From positions 9,424,001 to 9,488,000 of the forward strand of contig JAWQUS010000017.1 in NCBI GenBank assembly GCA_036365455.1: a stretch of DNA of 64,000 bases, in the 5' to 3' direction. The notes below the pieces were generated by a model. The model saw only the letters and a program-made list of their open reading frames with translations, was not told the DNA's origin and made no database searches. Position numbers and translations under genes: made by a program. Shown piece after piece: positions 1 through 11,854 of the stretch; within the stretch, counting starts at the first letter, position 1; each line of letters begins with the position of its first letter. Source of the stretch: Macrosoma leucophasiata (taxonomy: Eukaryota > Arthropoda > Insecta > Lepidoptera > Hedylidae).

Positions 1-757
1 CATCTTTATATCGTAAGTGCTTGCTTGTTTACAGTTAAAACAATAATTAGTCGTCAAACATTCGATGTGAAATAATAACATGGTTTATTCAGGTTAAGAC
101 AATAACGATGCGTACTCCTCAGCATCAGCACTATTTGAGACATGTATCACATATTTGACTATCGTAATCTCTCACATTTTAACTGAACAGCAAAAGAAGT
201 TATAACATAACTGTACTGTACATTTATTTTAGATATGAATGTTTAAAATTGTTGGTCTGCACTTTTCTTTAGAAAAAAGCAAAAAAAACATTGACAAGTT
301 TGACAACATTGAATTAACCATTGAGCTAAATACATGGAGGAGAAATACCTACAGAATTGGCGTGATTGCCTACAAAAATTTGGGCGATTACAATGGCCGC
401 CTTTCATAGGGTTGTTTTCGATAAATATCGATATCATCTTCTAATACATGAGCGGTTAATATCGATATTTTATCAACACGAATTCTGATTCTTTTAAAGT
501 ATGTATGCTTAGTCTTAGTTAAATCCACTCACTAAATTAGAGTTGAGTATAATTGTAATAATTATGATGTAGTAATAAAATGTATCCTGTGATTTGCATG
601 CAAATTAAATGGTGAAAATAATTTAGACTCGATCACCTTGTCAATGGGTCGCGATCGACCCGAATCCCGACGAAGAAGTGATCGACTCAGGTCTAGGTGA
701 AATATAAAAGAAAGCTATATTATATACTGAAGATCTTATGTACCTATTAGGGTTGTT
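1..757. other. AT-rich stretch without recognisable gene
   Basis: No ORF here has protein-like composition on either strand, and I see no tRNA-like or terminal-repeat structure. Probably intergenic or decayed repeat DNA. Confidence 0.5.
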
Positions 758-884
758 GAGGAAGTGATTATGAGGAAGAGGAGGAGGAAGAGGAATTGTG
801 ATGCGCCAATTTAGAGGATGCGGATGAGGAAGAGGATATTTTTATGAGGAAGAGGATGAGGAAGAGGAAGAGGAAGCAGATGAC
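758..884. repeat. Purine-rich GAGGAA low-complexity tract
   Basis: Imperfect repetition of GAGGAAGAGGA-type units on the plus strand. The same kind of sequence recurs at about 2,840-2,935, suggesting two pieces of one dispersed repeat. Confidence 0.7.
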
Positions 885-1254
885 ATAATAATAATAGCAA
901 CTCTCGAAACGTCCCACTGCTGGGCACTGGGCACGAGTCTCTCCCCTTCTTGAGGGGAGGTCTGGAGCTTACTCCACCACGCTGCTCCAATGCGGGTTGG
1001 TGGAGTTACTTGCAAGGGTTAGTGGCCAATCCGCTGTCGGATGTTTTCAAACCGCCCATAAAGCCTCCGACAAGGTTTAACAACTGCTATCTGTCGATAG
1101 CAACCGGGACCGTCGGCGTCCTGCTCTCCGAAGCACGAAAATGCGCATTTTAATTTGCCACTAGTGGTCACACGTCACACACCCGACCGCACCCGTATCG
1201 CTTAATCGAGTAGATCACTTGGGTCCTACACCAGCCGGGAGGCCTTGCGCGCTA
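885..1254 (-). mobile_element. tRNA-derived SINE, family SB, copy 1
   Basis: About 370 bp, closely similar to 5,747-6,105. An ATT-rich tail lies at the left end and a tRNA-like head at the right end, so the element reads on the minus strand. The internal 'cgtcccactgctgggca' segment and the 'tttgccactagtggtcac' segment are shared by both copies. No protein is encoded. Confidence 0.75.
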
Positions 1255-1370
1255 CAGAAAGATGAGAAGAGGATGATACGAAGATATAAATACTAGCGGA
1301 TCCAACCTAAAATCCGCTGTCCTGTCTCTATCTACTTAACTAAGTATATATATATACAAAAAAAAAAAAG

Positions 1371-1423
1371 AATTAAAAGAGCATTTTGTAGTGGTTGGTC
1401 CACTACAAAATGTTCTTTTAATT
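1371..1423. repeat. Hairpin, 24-bp arms
   Basis: Inverted repeat with 24-bp arms, one mismatch and a 5-nt loop, next to an A-rich run. Probably the relic of a small MITE. Confidence 0.75.
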
Positions 1424-1499
1424 ATTTTTACTATGAATCTAAAATCTAAACCATTCTCAAAACACATACGATAAAGAATCATCAAAATTGGTCCAGCAG

Positions 1500-2360
1500 T
1501 TAAGGGCGAGTTCAGTGACATATCTACACAACGACATTGCTAAGGCCTTTGACCGGGTCTGGCACAGGGCACTTCTCGCGAAACTTCCATCATACGGTCT
1601 TCCCGAGAGGCTATGCAACTGGACAGCCAGCTTTCTGTCTGAGTGTTATATACAAGTCTTAGTTGACTGTCAGCGCTCAGACAGACTACCTATCAACGCT
1701 GGTGTGCCGCAAGGCTCTGTGCTATCTCCCACGCTTTTTCTTCTACACATCAATGAAATGTTGGAGCAAAACTCCAATTTTCATTGCTAGACCGATGATA
1801 GTACGGGATATGCACACTAAACTAGCCGTGCAAATGCCTCTCGGACACGTATCGAGGAAAGAAGGACTAGACTTGTGTCTGAAATCGAGCACTCTCTGGA
1901 GCGGGTCTCGGATTGGGGTCGACTTAATTTAATGCAGTTCAACCCCTCGAGGACACAAGTCTGCACGTTCACCGCTAAAAAAACGCTATGCATTGTAGCA
2001 CCACAGTTCCAGGGCATTCCGATCGCCGTTGGTAAGAGTATCTGTATCCTGGGCGTTGACATATCGAACGAAGTGCAATTCGGGAGTCACATTGAGTGTA
2101 AGACCAAGTTGGCATCCAAAAAGCTAGGGGTGCTTAACAAAGCCAGGCACTTCCCTCTGAGGTGTTCCCTAGGTGCTACATTAAGAAGTTCTTCAAATAT
2201 GGCGTCAAAGGAGTCCTTCAGGGCTGGCAGCGCGTTGGCAACTCCCCTGGTGTTGCAAATGTTCATAGGCGACGGTGACCACTTTCCATCAAATGGCCCG
2301 TCTGCTTGTCTGTCAACCTACAGACATAAAAAAAACACACGCACACCAAAAAAAAAGATG
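1500..2360 (+). pseudogene. LINE reverse transcriptase fragment (CR1/Jockey-like), frameshifted
   Basis: Three plus-strand frames together carry a non-LTR reverse transcriptase. The first frame has motif A (AKAFDRVWH) and motif B (VPQGSVLSPTLF). The catalytic DD of motif C lies just after a frame change near 1,790. A third frame from 1,875 continues with the thumb-like part (ERVSDWGRLNLMQFNPSRT). Everything upstream of motif A is missing, so this is a 5'-truncated copy. It ends in an A-rich tail near 2,330-2,355. The clade is inferred only from motif style. Confidence 0.75.
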
Positions 2361-2739
2361 AGTGAATGACACAATTTCATTTAGGAATTGAAATGAAAAT
2401 AAGAATGCAGTCTTTATTTCTTTGTTAATTAGGTATTTAAGTCGAATATTATTAATCAAAATAAAAGAATTGAATACTATTAATCGAAATTTATTTTAAA
2501 CAGGGAGGTTAATTTTTATAAATAAAATATTTGGACGCTGTTTCCCCAACAACCGGTTTTATAGCTCATCATATACCAATACAGCATTGCTAAAAAGTCG
2601 TTTGCTGGTACATTTGATGGAAGAGAAGATAGGTATTGTAAAGAAACAGTTCTGTAAAGCCCCGAATATTTAGATTTTTTAAGTTGAGTACGCGTATAAA
2701 CAAAATAATGTATGTCAATAAAATTAAAACAAACAATCA
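2361..2739. other. AT-rich stretch, nothing recognised
   Basis: No convincing coding or repeat structure seen. Confidence 0.4.
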
Positions 2740-2940
2740 AGGAACAGCGCCGGTGGCGGGTGGGAAGGTCTCGCTCGCCTGTTCGGCCTGGCACCGTGCT
2801 GCGGCGTGTGCGTTGCCATCGATACGCGACGCGCATGCGCAACAAAATTCCTCATAAATTCCTCTTAAATTTTGAGGAAGCGGTAGCGGAAGAGGATTTT
2901 TATTTTAATTTTTGAGGATGCGGAAACGGTTGAGGATCCC
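2740..2940. repeat. Dispersed repeat piece, GC-rich core followed by GAGGA tract
   Basis: A GC-rich segment of about 95 bp is followed by TGAGGA-type purine repeats like those at 758-884. Confidence 0.45.
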
Positions 2941-3138
2941 AAAATATTCGATCCGAAAATTGATACTCTGCATACATCTTGTGTCTCGTTTTACACAGGG
3001 AGCTACTGGTTAGTTAGAAAGAGTCAAAACTGTTTTTGTCAGATATGTGTCGATTTTGCCCATTATTGTATAACTACTGTTTCTATAGTAGAATGCGCCT
3101 TCTCCATTCAATGTCAAATATGTCATTTTTCTTTCCAT

Positions 3139-4380
3139 ATAATGGCATCGCTATTACGCATATTGCCACTGTCAAGTAAAACGATATTTCGTATTCGTAC
3201 TAAGCACCGTAAAAGTCAAGTCAGTCAATTTATTAGTCCCTCAGTCAGTCACAGTCAGTAATTCGAGTAAAGCGATGGCTACTTTACCAGAACATTTACA
3301 ATGAAGTTTTGGAGGCAACCTGAAAGGTTGTGTTTTCGCACTGTTATTCTATTTCACTATACACGGGCACTGTAATAAGCCTATATCATACAAAATTCTA
3401 CCAACTTTGTTCAACTAGCTGTGCCCGCGACTTTGTCCACGTGAGAAAAAATATGATTATTCAGTATCTACCCAGACGAAGTCGTGGGCGCAGCTAGTAT
3501 AAAAGTAGCCTAAGTTACTCCTTATTACATCAGCTATCTGCCAGTGAAAGTCCTGTCAAAATCGGAGACACTCAAATTCTATTTATTTTTTTGTGGGTAT
3601 TTATGGTTGTATGGAGATAAAAGTAGCCTAAGTTACTCCTTATTACATCAGCTACCTACTCGTGGAAGTCCCGTCAAAGTCGGATACACTCCAATTCTAC
3701 TTATTTGTATGTAGGTATGTACTCGTATGTATGTATGGATGTATGGAGATAAAAGTCCCGTCAAAATCGGTAGAGCCGTTCCCAAGATTAGCCCCGCCAA
3801 ACAGACAGACAGACAAAAATCGTAAAAAATGTTTTGGTATATGTACCGTGTATACATACATGTTATATTCATTTAGTAAAAAGCGGTTATTTTAATATTA
3901 CGAACAGACACTCCGATTTTATTTATTTGTATAGATTTATTATTATGGAAGGTAATATACAACATAAGATCTGGGAGTTTTGGCGGGAACCTTGAAAGGG
4001 GCGTATGGTGCACTTATTTTATTTCATTTTCTTGGTGTATTTTTAAGTTATATTGAATAAAATTGGTGGCATTTTGTTTGATATAGGTTTATTACAGTGC
4101 CCGTGTATAGTGAAATAGAATAACAGTGCGAAAACACGACCTTACCTTTCAGGTTGCCTCCAAAACTTCATTGTAAATGTTCTGGTAAAGTAGCCATCGC
4201 TTTACTCGAATAACTTGATTGTAACTCACTTGACTGACATATTATACTTGATAACTTATATACTTGATACTTACATATTATACTTGATGACTATATTATA
4301 CTAACTTTTACGCTGCTTAAATAAATATGAAATATCGTTTTACTTGACACTGGCAATATTCGTAAAAGCGATGCCATAAT
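3139..4380. mobile_element. Non-autonomous element with long terminal inverted repeats (foldback)
   Basis: The left arm (3,139 to about 3,400) is the reverse complement of the right arm (about 4,072-4,380), with scattered differences. The outer ends read ATAATGGCATCGCT and its complement. The inner part of the arms shares the 'acccgtgtatagtgaaata'-type sequence. No transposase is encoded. The interior (about 3,410-3,900) is an inserted 'cccgcgactttgtccacg' repeat. An A-run lies outside the right arm. The transposon superfamily is not determined. Confidence 0.8.
3410..3900. repeat. Degenerate lepidopteran-type interspersed repeat (family LE), nested
   Basis: Contains 'gcccgcgactttgtccacgt', three spaced 'aaagtcc-gtcaaa-tcgg' modules and a 'cagacagacagacaaaaa' end. 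Related pieces occur at 8,600-8,815, 9,370-9,625, 20,760-20,935, 22,905-22,985 and 33,270-33,505. Confidence 0.6.
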
Positions 4381-4598
4381 AAAAAAAAAAACATAAGATC
4401 TAAAAATTCTGTGAAAATTTAGGAGTCTAGTACTTGCTACCGTTATTATCGAGCAAAAAATATACGAAAAAACGCGTAATCGAGCAAAAAATACGAAAAA
4501 TACATAATTTGTGAAAATATTTCTATCTATATTACCCAGTTTATGAGATACAGGCTGGTGAGCCAAAACTCCAGCCAGTCAATATGTTTGATATGAAG

Positions 4599-4700
4599 GG
4601 TACGTTCCACTAATCGACCACAACGACCGCTGAAATTGCCGTTCCACTAACGTTAAAATGCCGCGGGCGTTGTCGGCAAATATTATAAGTGGAACGCACA
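4599..4700. repeat. Short MITE-like inverted repeat
   Basis: The ends 'ggtacgttccact' and 'agtggaacgcac' are inverted relatives about 100 bp apart. No coding capacity. Confidence 0.55.
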
Positions 4701-4881
4701 TCTTGAGGCGCTGTGTGCTCTCTGTTTATTTATTTATTTATTGGTTATCCAACAGCGATACATAACTAATATAAGTACAGAACAAAAATGTAACAATATG
4801 GCCAATCAAGGATTACACTTAAAGTACAAACAATGATAAATAGGTACAGTGTTCAAGGATTAATTTTAGATTAATTAGCAG

Positions 4882-4884
<3 letters not shown>

Positions 4885-4936
<52 letters not shown>

Positions 4937-4976
4937 TGTGTGTGAGTGTGTGTGTGTGTGCGTGCGCGCGCGTGCG
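4885..4976. repeat. (TG)n microsatellite
   Basis: About 80 bp of TG dinucleotides with a few GAG interruptions, ending in GCGCGC. Confidence 0.95.
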
Positions 4977-5334
4977 CTAACATAGTGAAATCGTTCTTTT
5001 TTTCGATTTTTAGTGAAAGCTCACTCCGACCCATCAATATTTTGTGGGCGATGCGGTCGCAACATTTCACGGTACCTTCTAAACTAACGTAAGCTACAGC
5101 ACTGCTCTGTTTAGGAGTTAGAATAGAATACTGCAGTATGTTGACAGAACATAGACGTATACGTGTAAGTTACCTAGCAAGATTTTAACTTGAAATCGAA
5201 TAATAAAAAAAAATGAATATTAAGAAGGACACCAATGAGATCTTTGGCCTGACTTCTAAATATTCCAAATGTGTAATGTGTATTGCTCTTTGGGTTTATT
5301 GTTCTGTAATTTTAAATTTTTTTGTGGATTGTTT
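4977..5334. other. No recognisable gene
   Basis: AT-rich sequence with no coding or repeat signature that I can support. Confidence 0.4.
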
Positions 5335-5612
5335 TTGGACTTCGTAACTTCACGCCTGTAATCCCCGAAGGGGTAGGCAGAGGTAAATACATGCATTCAA
5401 GCATACATCCAAACACCCACGATTCGCCGGTTACGTTTTGGCCCATGAAACAGGTGGCGAGCCTGTTGACATCTCCGGGCATATTACCAAACTTCGAGGT
5501 ACTGGGAAATTTCCAGAAAATGGAAAAATCCCAATAGAGCCAGAGATAAAGGACTTTATACCATCATCTCTGATAACCTCCTACCCGGGAATCGAACCCA
5601 GGACCTCAGCGT
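5335..5612 (-). mobile_element. tRNA-derived SINE, family SC, copy 1
   Basis: The right end carries a tRNA-like B box (GGGTTCGATTCCCGGG on the minus strand). The body contains 'cgcctgtaatccccgaaggg'. A related copy in the opposite orientation is at 7,917-8,140. Confidence 0.7.
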
Positions 5613-5614
5613 AG

Positions 5615-5746
5615 TTTTTTTTTTAATGTGAAAGTGGCAAACAAGCATGCAGTTCACATTGACGTTAAGTGTTGACTGCAGCCTATAAACACCCACACAA
5701 AGACCAGAGGTCAAAATGCAGATGCGTTACCACTTCTGAGGCCTAA
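5615..5746 (-). repeat. Family RA repeat, part 1 of a copy split by two insertions
   Basis: Begins with a T run and 'aaagtggcaaacaagcatgc', the tail of the RA family in minus orientation. The copy continues at 6,106-6,125 and 6,695-6,868. Part 1 ends in CTTCTGAGGCCTAA, which is repeated at 6,106 after the SINE insertion. Confidence 0.8.
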
Positions 5747-6105
5747 TAATAAATAAATAATAATGGCAACCCATTATACGTCCCACTGCTGGGCACGAGT
5801 CTCTCCCCTTTTGGGGGAGGCCTGGAGCTTACTCCACCACGCTGCTCCGATGCGGATTGGTGGAGGTGGGTGAGTGGCCAACCCACTGTCGGATGTTTTC
5901 AAACCGCCCATAAGGCCTCCGAAAAGGTTTAACGACTGCTATCCATCGATAGCAACCGGGACCGACGGCTTAACGTGCCCTCCGAAGCACGGAAACGCGC
6001 ATTTAATTTGCCACTAGCGGTCACCCATCACACTACCCAACCGCGCCCGTAGTGCTTAACCGAGCAGATCGCTTACGATCTACACCAGCCGCTGGGCCAT
6101 GCGCG
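5747..6105 (-). mobile_element. tRNA-derived SINE, family SB, copy 2, with 14-bp TSD
   Basis: Flanked by the direct repeat CTTCTGAGGCCTAA (5,733-5,746 and 6,106-6,119), which proves retroposition into an older RA copy. The ATT-rich tail is at left and the tRNA-like head at right (CGCGCATGGCCCAGCGGC on the minus strand). Confidence 0.9.
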
Positions 6106-6125
6106 CTTCTGAGGCCTAAGGTATT

Positions 6126-6694
6126 TTTTATTTTTAAAGAAAAATGGAAAGAAAAATTTGACTTCAGGCGAGGCTCGAACTCGCGACCTACTGGGAATCT
6201 AGTCCAGCCGCTCTTCCAATTGAGCTACTGAAGCCCTGCCCGATTTGTCAAATCTTTCCTTCACATCTATTGCATTGCTTTATGGTAGCAGTAGCGCCAT
6301 CTATTACCAACTATGCTAGTTAGGCAACCGATATAATAGACTTTTCAGTTTATTGAATATCGTAAAGAAGTCGCTTTTACCCTTAATAATTGTTTGATAT
6401 TATTTCGCATTAACTAACACATGCTTGTGAAATATATTTTATTTTTAAAGAAAAATGGAAAGAAAAATTTGACTTCAGACGAGGCTCGAACTCGCGACCT
6501 ACTGGGAATCTAGTCCAGCCGCTCTTCCAATTGAGCTACTGAAGCCCTGCCCGATTTGTCAAATCTTTCCTTCACATCTATTGCATTGCTTTATGGTAGC
6601 AGTAGCGCCATCTATTACCAACTATGCTAGTTAGGCAACCGATATAATAGACTTTTCAGTTTATTGAATATCGTAAAGAAGTCGCTTTTACCCT
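6126..6694 (-). mobile_element. Tandem pair of tRNA-like SINE units (family SE) inserted in RA
   Basis: Two nearly identical units (6,131-6,386 and 6,442-6,697) lie 311 bp apart with a 55-bp spacer. The insertion is bracketed by TAAGGTATT (6,117-6,125 and 6,695-6,703). On the minus strand each unit holds a tRNA-like cloverleaf: acceptor GCTTCAG with CTGAAGT, D arm GCTC/GAGC and a perfect T arm GCGAG-TTCGAGC-CTCGC. The anticodon arm is imperfect. Both units end in a shared segment with 'gtagcgccatctatta'. Confidence 0.8.
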
Positions 6695-6868
6695 TAAGGT
6701 ATTGTGCCTCTGTGCCGGAAATTATAGAGAAATTATAGGACCGGAACACGATAGTGCTGAACTCTACCATTTAGCGGCAAGTATATTAGGTAATGCGGTG
6801 GTGCCTACGCCCGCGAGCTCCGTCACTGGAGCTCTACTACCAGTAGTGGCCTGCTACCACTAGGCTAC
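6695..6868 (-). repeat. Family RA repeat, remaining part
   Basis: Continues the RA copy begun at 5,615. It contains 'tagcggcaagtatattagg' and 'gcccgcgagctccgtcactg', shared with the other RA copies. Confidence 0.8.
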
Positions 6869-7394
6869 CGAGGCGGTTGAGTTTTTGGATGTCAGAGAAT
6901 ATGTAATAATACTACGTATAAAATGATTAGAATGGCACTTCGGCGTCCCGCCCCGCCCGATTTACCCGCCTCACCCATTAGTCCCCCTCGAGAGGCAGTT
7001 GAATAAACTTCACAATGAGACTGCGAGCGGGGCAGCGAGCGGTCTATTTTTAGTTAATTTCGTCCGTAGTCAGTGCGACGACTTATTTCACGATTGTTTA
7101 ATGTCATACCCTACGTGCTTCATTATGCATAAACTCATGTTGCGTTCGTCACTGTAAACTTCCGCAGGTCGTAATGTGTGAGGTCGGCATAAATCGACAC
7201 GCACTCATCAGATTGTTTAGTGACCGAGACCACAAGTTTCCTTAGCAGCTGGATCTACGCCTGTCCTACAACAGCCATTTATAACGTTCTCGATGCGTAA
7301 ACTGTTCGTAAACCCGCTCGATTTCGTCTATAAGCTCAGTGTTAGTCAATACGATTCTGTCATCCTGTCTTCTGTTAGTAAGATGGCAAACAAG
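6869..7394. other. No recognisable gene
   Basis: Mixed-composition sequence. No ORF of note and no repeat boundary identified. Confidence 0.4.
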
Positions 7395-7560
7395 TATGCT
7401 TCGGTGGCATGGAGGTAACGGGCACTTTTTGCTACGATTAGATCCTGGGTGTGATTCCCGGTTTAGACAGGTGTGTGTATTGGTGACTCGGTGGCTTCTG
7501 CCGCGCCCGGAACCTGCGACTGGATATTGGGCCCGGGACCAAATGGCCGAATAGTCAAAC
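7395..7560 (+). repeat. tRNA-like SINE fragment (family SD)
   Basis: Contains 'agatcctgggtgtgattccc', which resembles a tRNA T-arm and B box, in a context similar to but distinct from family SC. Confidence 0.4.
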
Positions 7561-7916
7561 GTGACTTCAATGCCATTTTAAGCAATCCTCAAAAAACTTA
7601 CCTTTGTCGTTTACACGTGTTTTATAGAGACAACTAGGATTGTTAGATCACAATTTACAGAAAGAATAGATATATTATTAAGATCCATTTGGGTTGCCAA
7701 ACTTACGATTGCTCTGGTTTCGTTCCAAGTAATGTGTTAAATAACGATTCGTCTATTATTTTGAATGGAGGCTGGGGCCCTTTGTGTCCACGGGAACCTA
7801 GGCTGAAGCCCAAAAAGCCCTTAGGTAGATCCGCCCCTGAACAGACCCGTGAAACCTGTCCCAATGGCAAACTCTGTCTTGACTAATCCACTAATCTGTC
7901 TTGGCCAATCCGACGC
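7561..7916. other. No recognisable gene
   Basis: Short ORFs only; nothing supported. Confidence 0.4.
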
Positions 7917-8140
7917 TGCTAACTACTACGCCGAGATCCTGGGTTTGATCTCCGGGTTGGTGAAGTAAGTACTATTGGAAATCATTAGAATATTCCCAGT
8001 GCCACCTCTCGGAGTTTGGTAATGTGTCCGGTGAACGCAATAGGTTTGTCACAACCGTGAAACACTCGTGAGTGATTTGCATGGATGCATGAACGTATGC
8101 ATTTGTTTCTGTCAACCCCTTCTAGAATACAGGCGTGACC
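7917..8140 (+). mobile_element. tRNA-derived SINE, family SC, copy 2
   Basis: Reverse complement of the arrangement at 5,335-5,612. B-box-like 'gggtttgatctccgg' lies near the left and 'aatacaggcgtga' at the right. Confidence 0.6.
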
Positions 8141-8599
8141 ATAGATTTATTACACTACTTCGGCGTGACGATAACCTGTAATGACTGTGTGTAATGTGCC
8201 TACGACATTAAAAAACATATAGTTTATAAAACATAATAATTATATTATTAATATAGGTAGGTAAGTATTAAATTACATGGGAGATTTGATTTTATTATTA
8301 ATAAAAATAATCTTCAGTCTTTCCATTTTCTTGACAGATTCAATATTTTAATAATTAGAGAGGTAGGTGAGTAATCTTTTCGGCGTAGCAGGTGGTGTTG
8401 TTTGCGTCTTCTGTTCATTATGTTACCCCTTTTTACAGCGCCGCTTATGGACTTCCCAGTCTTGCTCCTGAAAACAAACAGGTAACTACTTAGTTCAGGA
8501 CGTCTACTCAATTTCAAATCACAGAAAAAATTATAAAAATTCAATTTCATTAAAAACTGTGCCTATTACAATATTCAAGAGAAAAGGGACACGGTACAT

Positions 8600-8815
8600 A
8601 TACCAAAACCTTTTTTTAGCATTTTTGTCTGCCTGTCTGTTTGGCGGGGCTGATCTTGAGATCGGCTGGATCAATTTTGACGGGACTTTCACTGGCAGAT
8701 AGCTGATGTAATTAGGCTTCTTTCATATTAGCTGCGCCCATGACTTCGTCCGGGTAGATACTAAACAATCATAAATTCTCATGCGGGCGAAGTCGCGGGC
8801 ACATCTAGTGTAAAA
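8600..8815 (-). repeat. Family LE repeat
   Basis: Reverse-complement relatives of the modules at 3,410-3,835: 'ttgacgggactttcactggc' and 'gacttcgtccggg'. Confidence 0.55.
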
Positions 8816-9369
8816 TAAAGGTAAGTAGGTAACTGCGATTTTGCAATCGGGACCGGAATCGGTGACTTTCAGGTTCAAAGTACAATGGGGGGTTAGGTAG
8901 GCGGAGCCACCCCATAGATACATAGACAAATGTTAGTAGCTAACTACGTCTTTCTATTCAGGACCCGAATCGATGTGGTACAGGTTCTAAAGTGTAGTAG
9001 TATCTTTGGACGCTTGCATGCCTTGATATCTCTTTTGTATATTATAATATAAAGTATAAAATTTATATGAAATATATAATTTTAGAGAGGCTTTTATTTA
9101 CCCGGCATCTATTACTGCAGTAGTACGTTTTTAAGCACCTTAAGCACAAAGAATTCGTTATGTAACCGCATGATTTACAAAATCCATACAAAACGTTGGA
9201 TGTGTTTATTTGTCCGTTATCTTGAGGGATTTCCTGAAATTAGAATAATCATTAAGTTATATCTTTGTTAATTGATTATGAATGTAAAACACCGAAATGT
9301 GACGTATGTCCTCTTATTTTCCCCGAATTGTACGGCCTCTTTATCTATAGATACCTAAAAAAAATATAC

Positions 9370-9625
9370 ATATACATGTATGTTTGTTTGTAACATTTTT
9401 ACACAAAAACTACTGGATCGATTCAGAAATTCTTTAATCATTATTTATAAAGATACATCTTCATTGAGTGACATAGGCTTCTATTACAACGCTCATTGTA
9501 CGCGCGTTGTCAAAACTTTGTTTCTTCAAAAGTTTACTTCAATCACTGCTTCAAATTAACCATTTATAGGATTATAGTTTCCACAGGTTAAAAAGAAAAG
9601 GACCTAGATGCAGGCGGAGCCGTGA
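9370..9625. repeat. Family LE repeat
   Basis: 'tgtttgtttgtaacattttt', 'aaaactactggatcgattca' and a terminal 'caggcggagccgtgagcaat' are typical of this degenerate family. Confidence 0.5.
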
Positions 9626-9665
9626 GCAATAGCTAGTTACTTAAAAATACGTAAAGCATACTTAC

Positions 9666-11386
9666 AAAGGATAGAGTGATATTATCATTTAAAGGAGTCG
9701 CAAATCCACTGTCTCGAGAAATGGATGATCTGCTCGAATCTATTTCTCCAGTGACTGATGTGTCGGAAATATTAGAAAATGTGGGTAAAGCCGACACTTT
9801 ATCGATACGGGCAACAGGTTGGCAAGAATAATTCTGAAACTCATTACTGTTCTGGTTATTTTTATGACGAACAGTAGTTAGTGATGACCGAGACAGATCT
9901 TCATTTCCAAATACGTTATATTCTATACTAGAGTATGTATTATACACCTCTCTTTGGTTTCCCTGATTAGATACAATGTTTTGATTGACACTTGCATTAT
10001 TAATTTGCTCAATTCTATGCCCTATGCTCATTGACTCGTTGTTAGTTAAGTTATTGTTATTTTTAAGATGTACAGATGATGCTTCATGTGATATATCTTC
10101 ATTTGGAAATATGTTGCATGTCGTATCAATCCGTGAATCATACAATTTCTTACTCATTCCTGCTGCAGTTACAATATTTTGGTTACTCGAATGATTTATT
10201 CGCTCAATTTTCTTTTCTGTTTGCATCTTCAATGTACTGTTTGTTAACTTATTATTAAATTCATGTGTAGTAACTGATGGCTGCGACATATAATTACTTC
10301 CATATACATTGCATCCCATATTATGCGATCTATCATATATTTCTCGTCGCATTCCTGTGTTGGTTGCAAAGCTTTGGTTATTTGAATTTATTATTTGTTC
10401 ATGTCTATTTCGTGTATTCATCATAGAGGTACTGTTTGGCAAATCATTATTATAATTATGATATATAGTGTCTAATGGCTGCGATTCTCTTCTTCCAAAT
10501 ATGTTACATCCCATGTTATTGAGTTTATTGTAATTTTCTTGTATTCCAGGTTCGGTTCTAATGTTTTGACTATTTGTATTCATTATTTGATCTACTCTAT
10601 TGTTATTATTCATCGTTAGTGTACCGTTTGCTAAGTTGTTATTATTTGTATGAAGCATAGTGAGTGATGACTGCGACATGCCTTCTCTCCCATGTCCATA
10701 ACGTTCCATATTATAGCAGAAATTATATAATTCGCCTAAGACGCCAGGTACAGTTACAGTTTTTTGATGATTACTTAAACGTTCAATTCTTCTTTTTGCG
10801 TCCATCATTATTTCAGTATATATCATCGCTATATCTTCATATGTGAAGTGCAATAATTGCTCATCACTAATTTTTTTAGTTGCGTAAATCAAAGTCTGCA
10901 TAAAATCGTTGTTGTTTTTGTTATGCAACAACGTATTTGTAATTACTTTGTATAATATATTGTAGTTAATCGATACTCGATTCTGAGGATTTTGTTTATT
11001 CTTGAGAATATTTATAACGTTTACGGCTGCATAATAATACAAGCTTCGCGAATTTTTATTTTTTTCGCCGTGGGGCATGCTAGTGTTAACTCCATTCCTT
11101 TCGTGTATGAAATTATTATTTTGCTTTGTATGACTATTGCCATGTTGCGATTGTGCAATTTGATATCCATTACAATAGCAAGTATTTCTTAAAGTTTCAT
11201 TACATGTATTTTCTTGATTACATATATTTGTTACGGATTGTGTACATTGGTTTGAAACGAACAATGATGGTCTATTTTCAATTGAGGCAGTTTGTTTAAA
11301 AGAATTTTCGGTACAATCATCAATTATTGTAGTAACTGCAGTAGGTGCTGCCGGATCAAATTCTGCCAGCTGTTTCATGATAGTAT
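9666..11386 (-). CDS. Exon of an Asn-rich protein with internal repeats (unknown function)
   Basis: The minus strand is open for 573 codons. The frame has a good acceptor upstream (TAATTACAG, exon starting at 11,386) and a strong donor downstream (GTAAGTATG, exon ending at 9,666). The exon ends in phase 0, so coding should continue into an exon to the left that I cannot find. The start is most likely in the upstream exon at 11,891, because the reading frame joins exactly. The protein is rich in Asn, Ser, Ile and Met. An N-terminal third (about residues 100-210) looks helical and less repetitive. Then come about four and a half imperfect units of about 65 residues. Each unit carries a run of Asn (NNNNL), a 'R-EQI' core and a 'CN-FG' end. 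No signal peptide or known domain recognised. The splice signals and open frame in AT-rich sequence support a real host gene; its function is unknown. Confidence 0.65.
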
Positions 11387-11854
11387 CTGTAATTATAAAA
11401 CACAGGATCAGATACTTAATTGTTTTATACGTATAAAATTAAATAAACATACAGCATCACACTAAATACAAGCGTTCACTATGTCTGGATTCTATTTTAA
11501 TTTAATTTCTATTTAATATGTATTAAATCTAAGGCTTTGACAAAAGAGCAACACGCTGAGTTTGTTCGGTAGCGGAGTTCTTCTCAGTAGTGCCTGCACT
11601 TGAAACTCTGCTAAGAGAATGACTATGATTATGACGAACAGATTTCCTTTTTTTTTCTATGAAGGAATTGAAAAATTGGATGATTGGTATTCATTAATAC
11701 CTATTGGATTATTATTATAAGTCATTCACTATAGGTAGCTTGTAAGCCGACAATGCAAGTGTCCTTGTAGACCAATTTAAAATAAATGATTTGATTTTGT
11801 TTGTAACATTTAAATACGTATAATAGACTATTTATTTACTTCCGGACGCTTTAC
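11387..11854 (-). other. Intron between the two exons of the Asn-rich gene
   Basis: Bounded on the minus strand by GTAAAG at 11,854 and an AG at 11,387-11,388. AT-rich and without coding signal. Confidence 0.55.

Noticed and set aside
4819..5070. His/Thr-rich ORF over the TG microsatellite
   Set aside because: Pure simple-repeat translation.
6165..6240. Minus-strand cloverleaf that could be a tRNA gene (also at 6,476-6,551 and 12,540-12,613)
   Set aside because: The anticodon stem has a mismatch, three copies are dispersed with target-site duplications, and the unit carries non-tRNA flanks. It fits a tRNA-derived SINE better.
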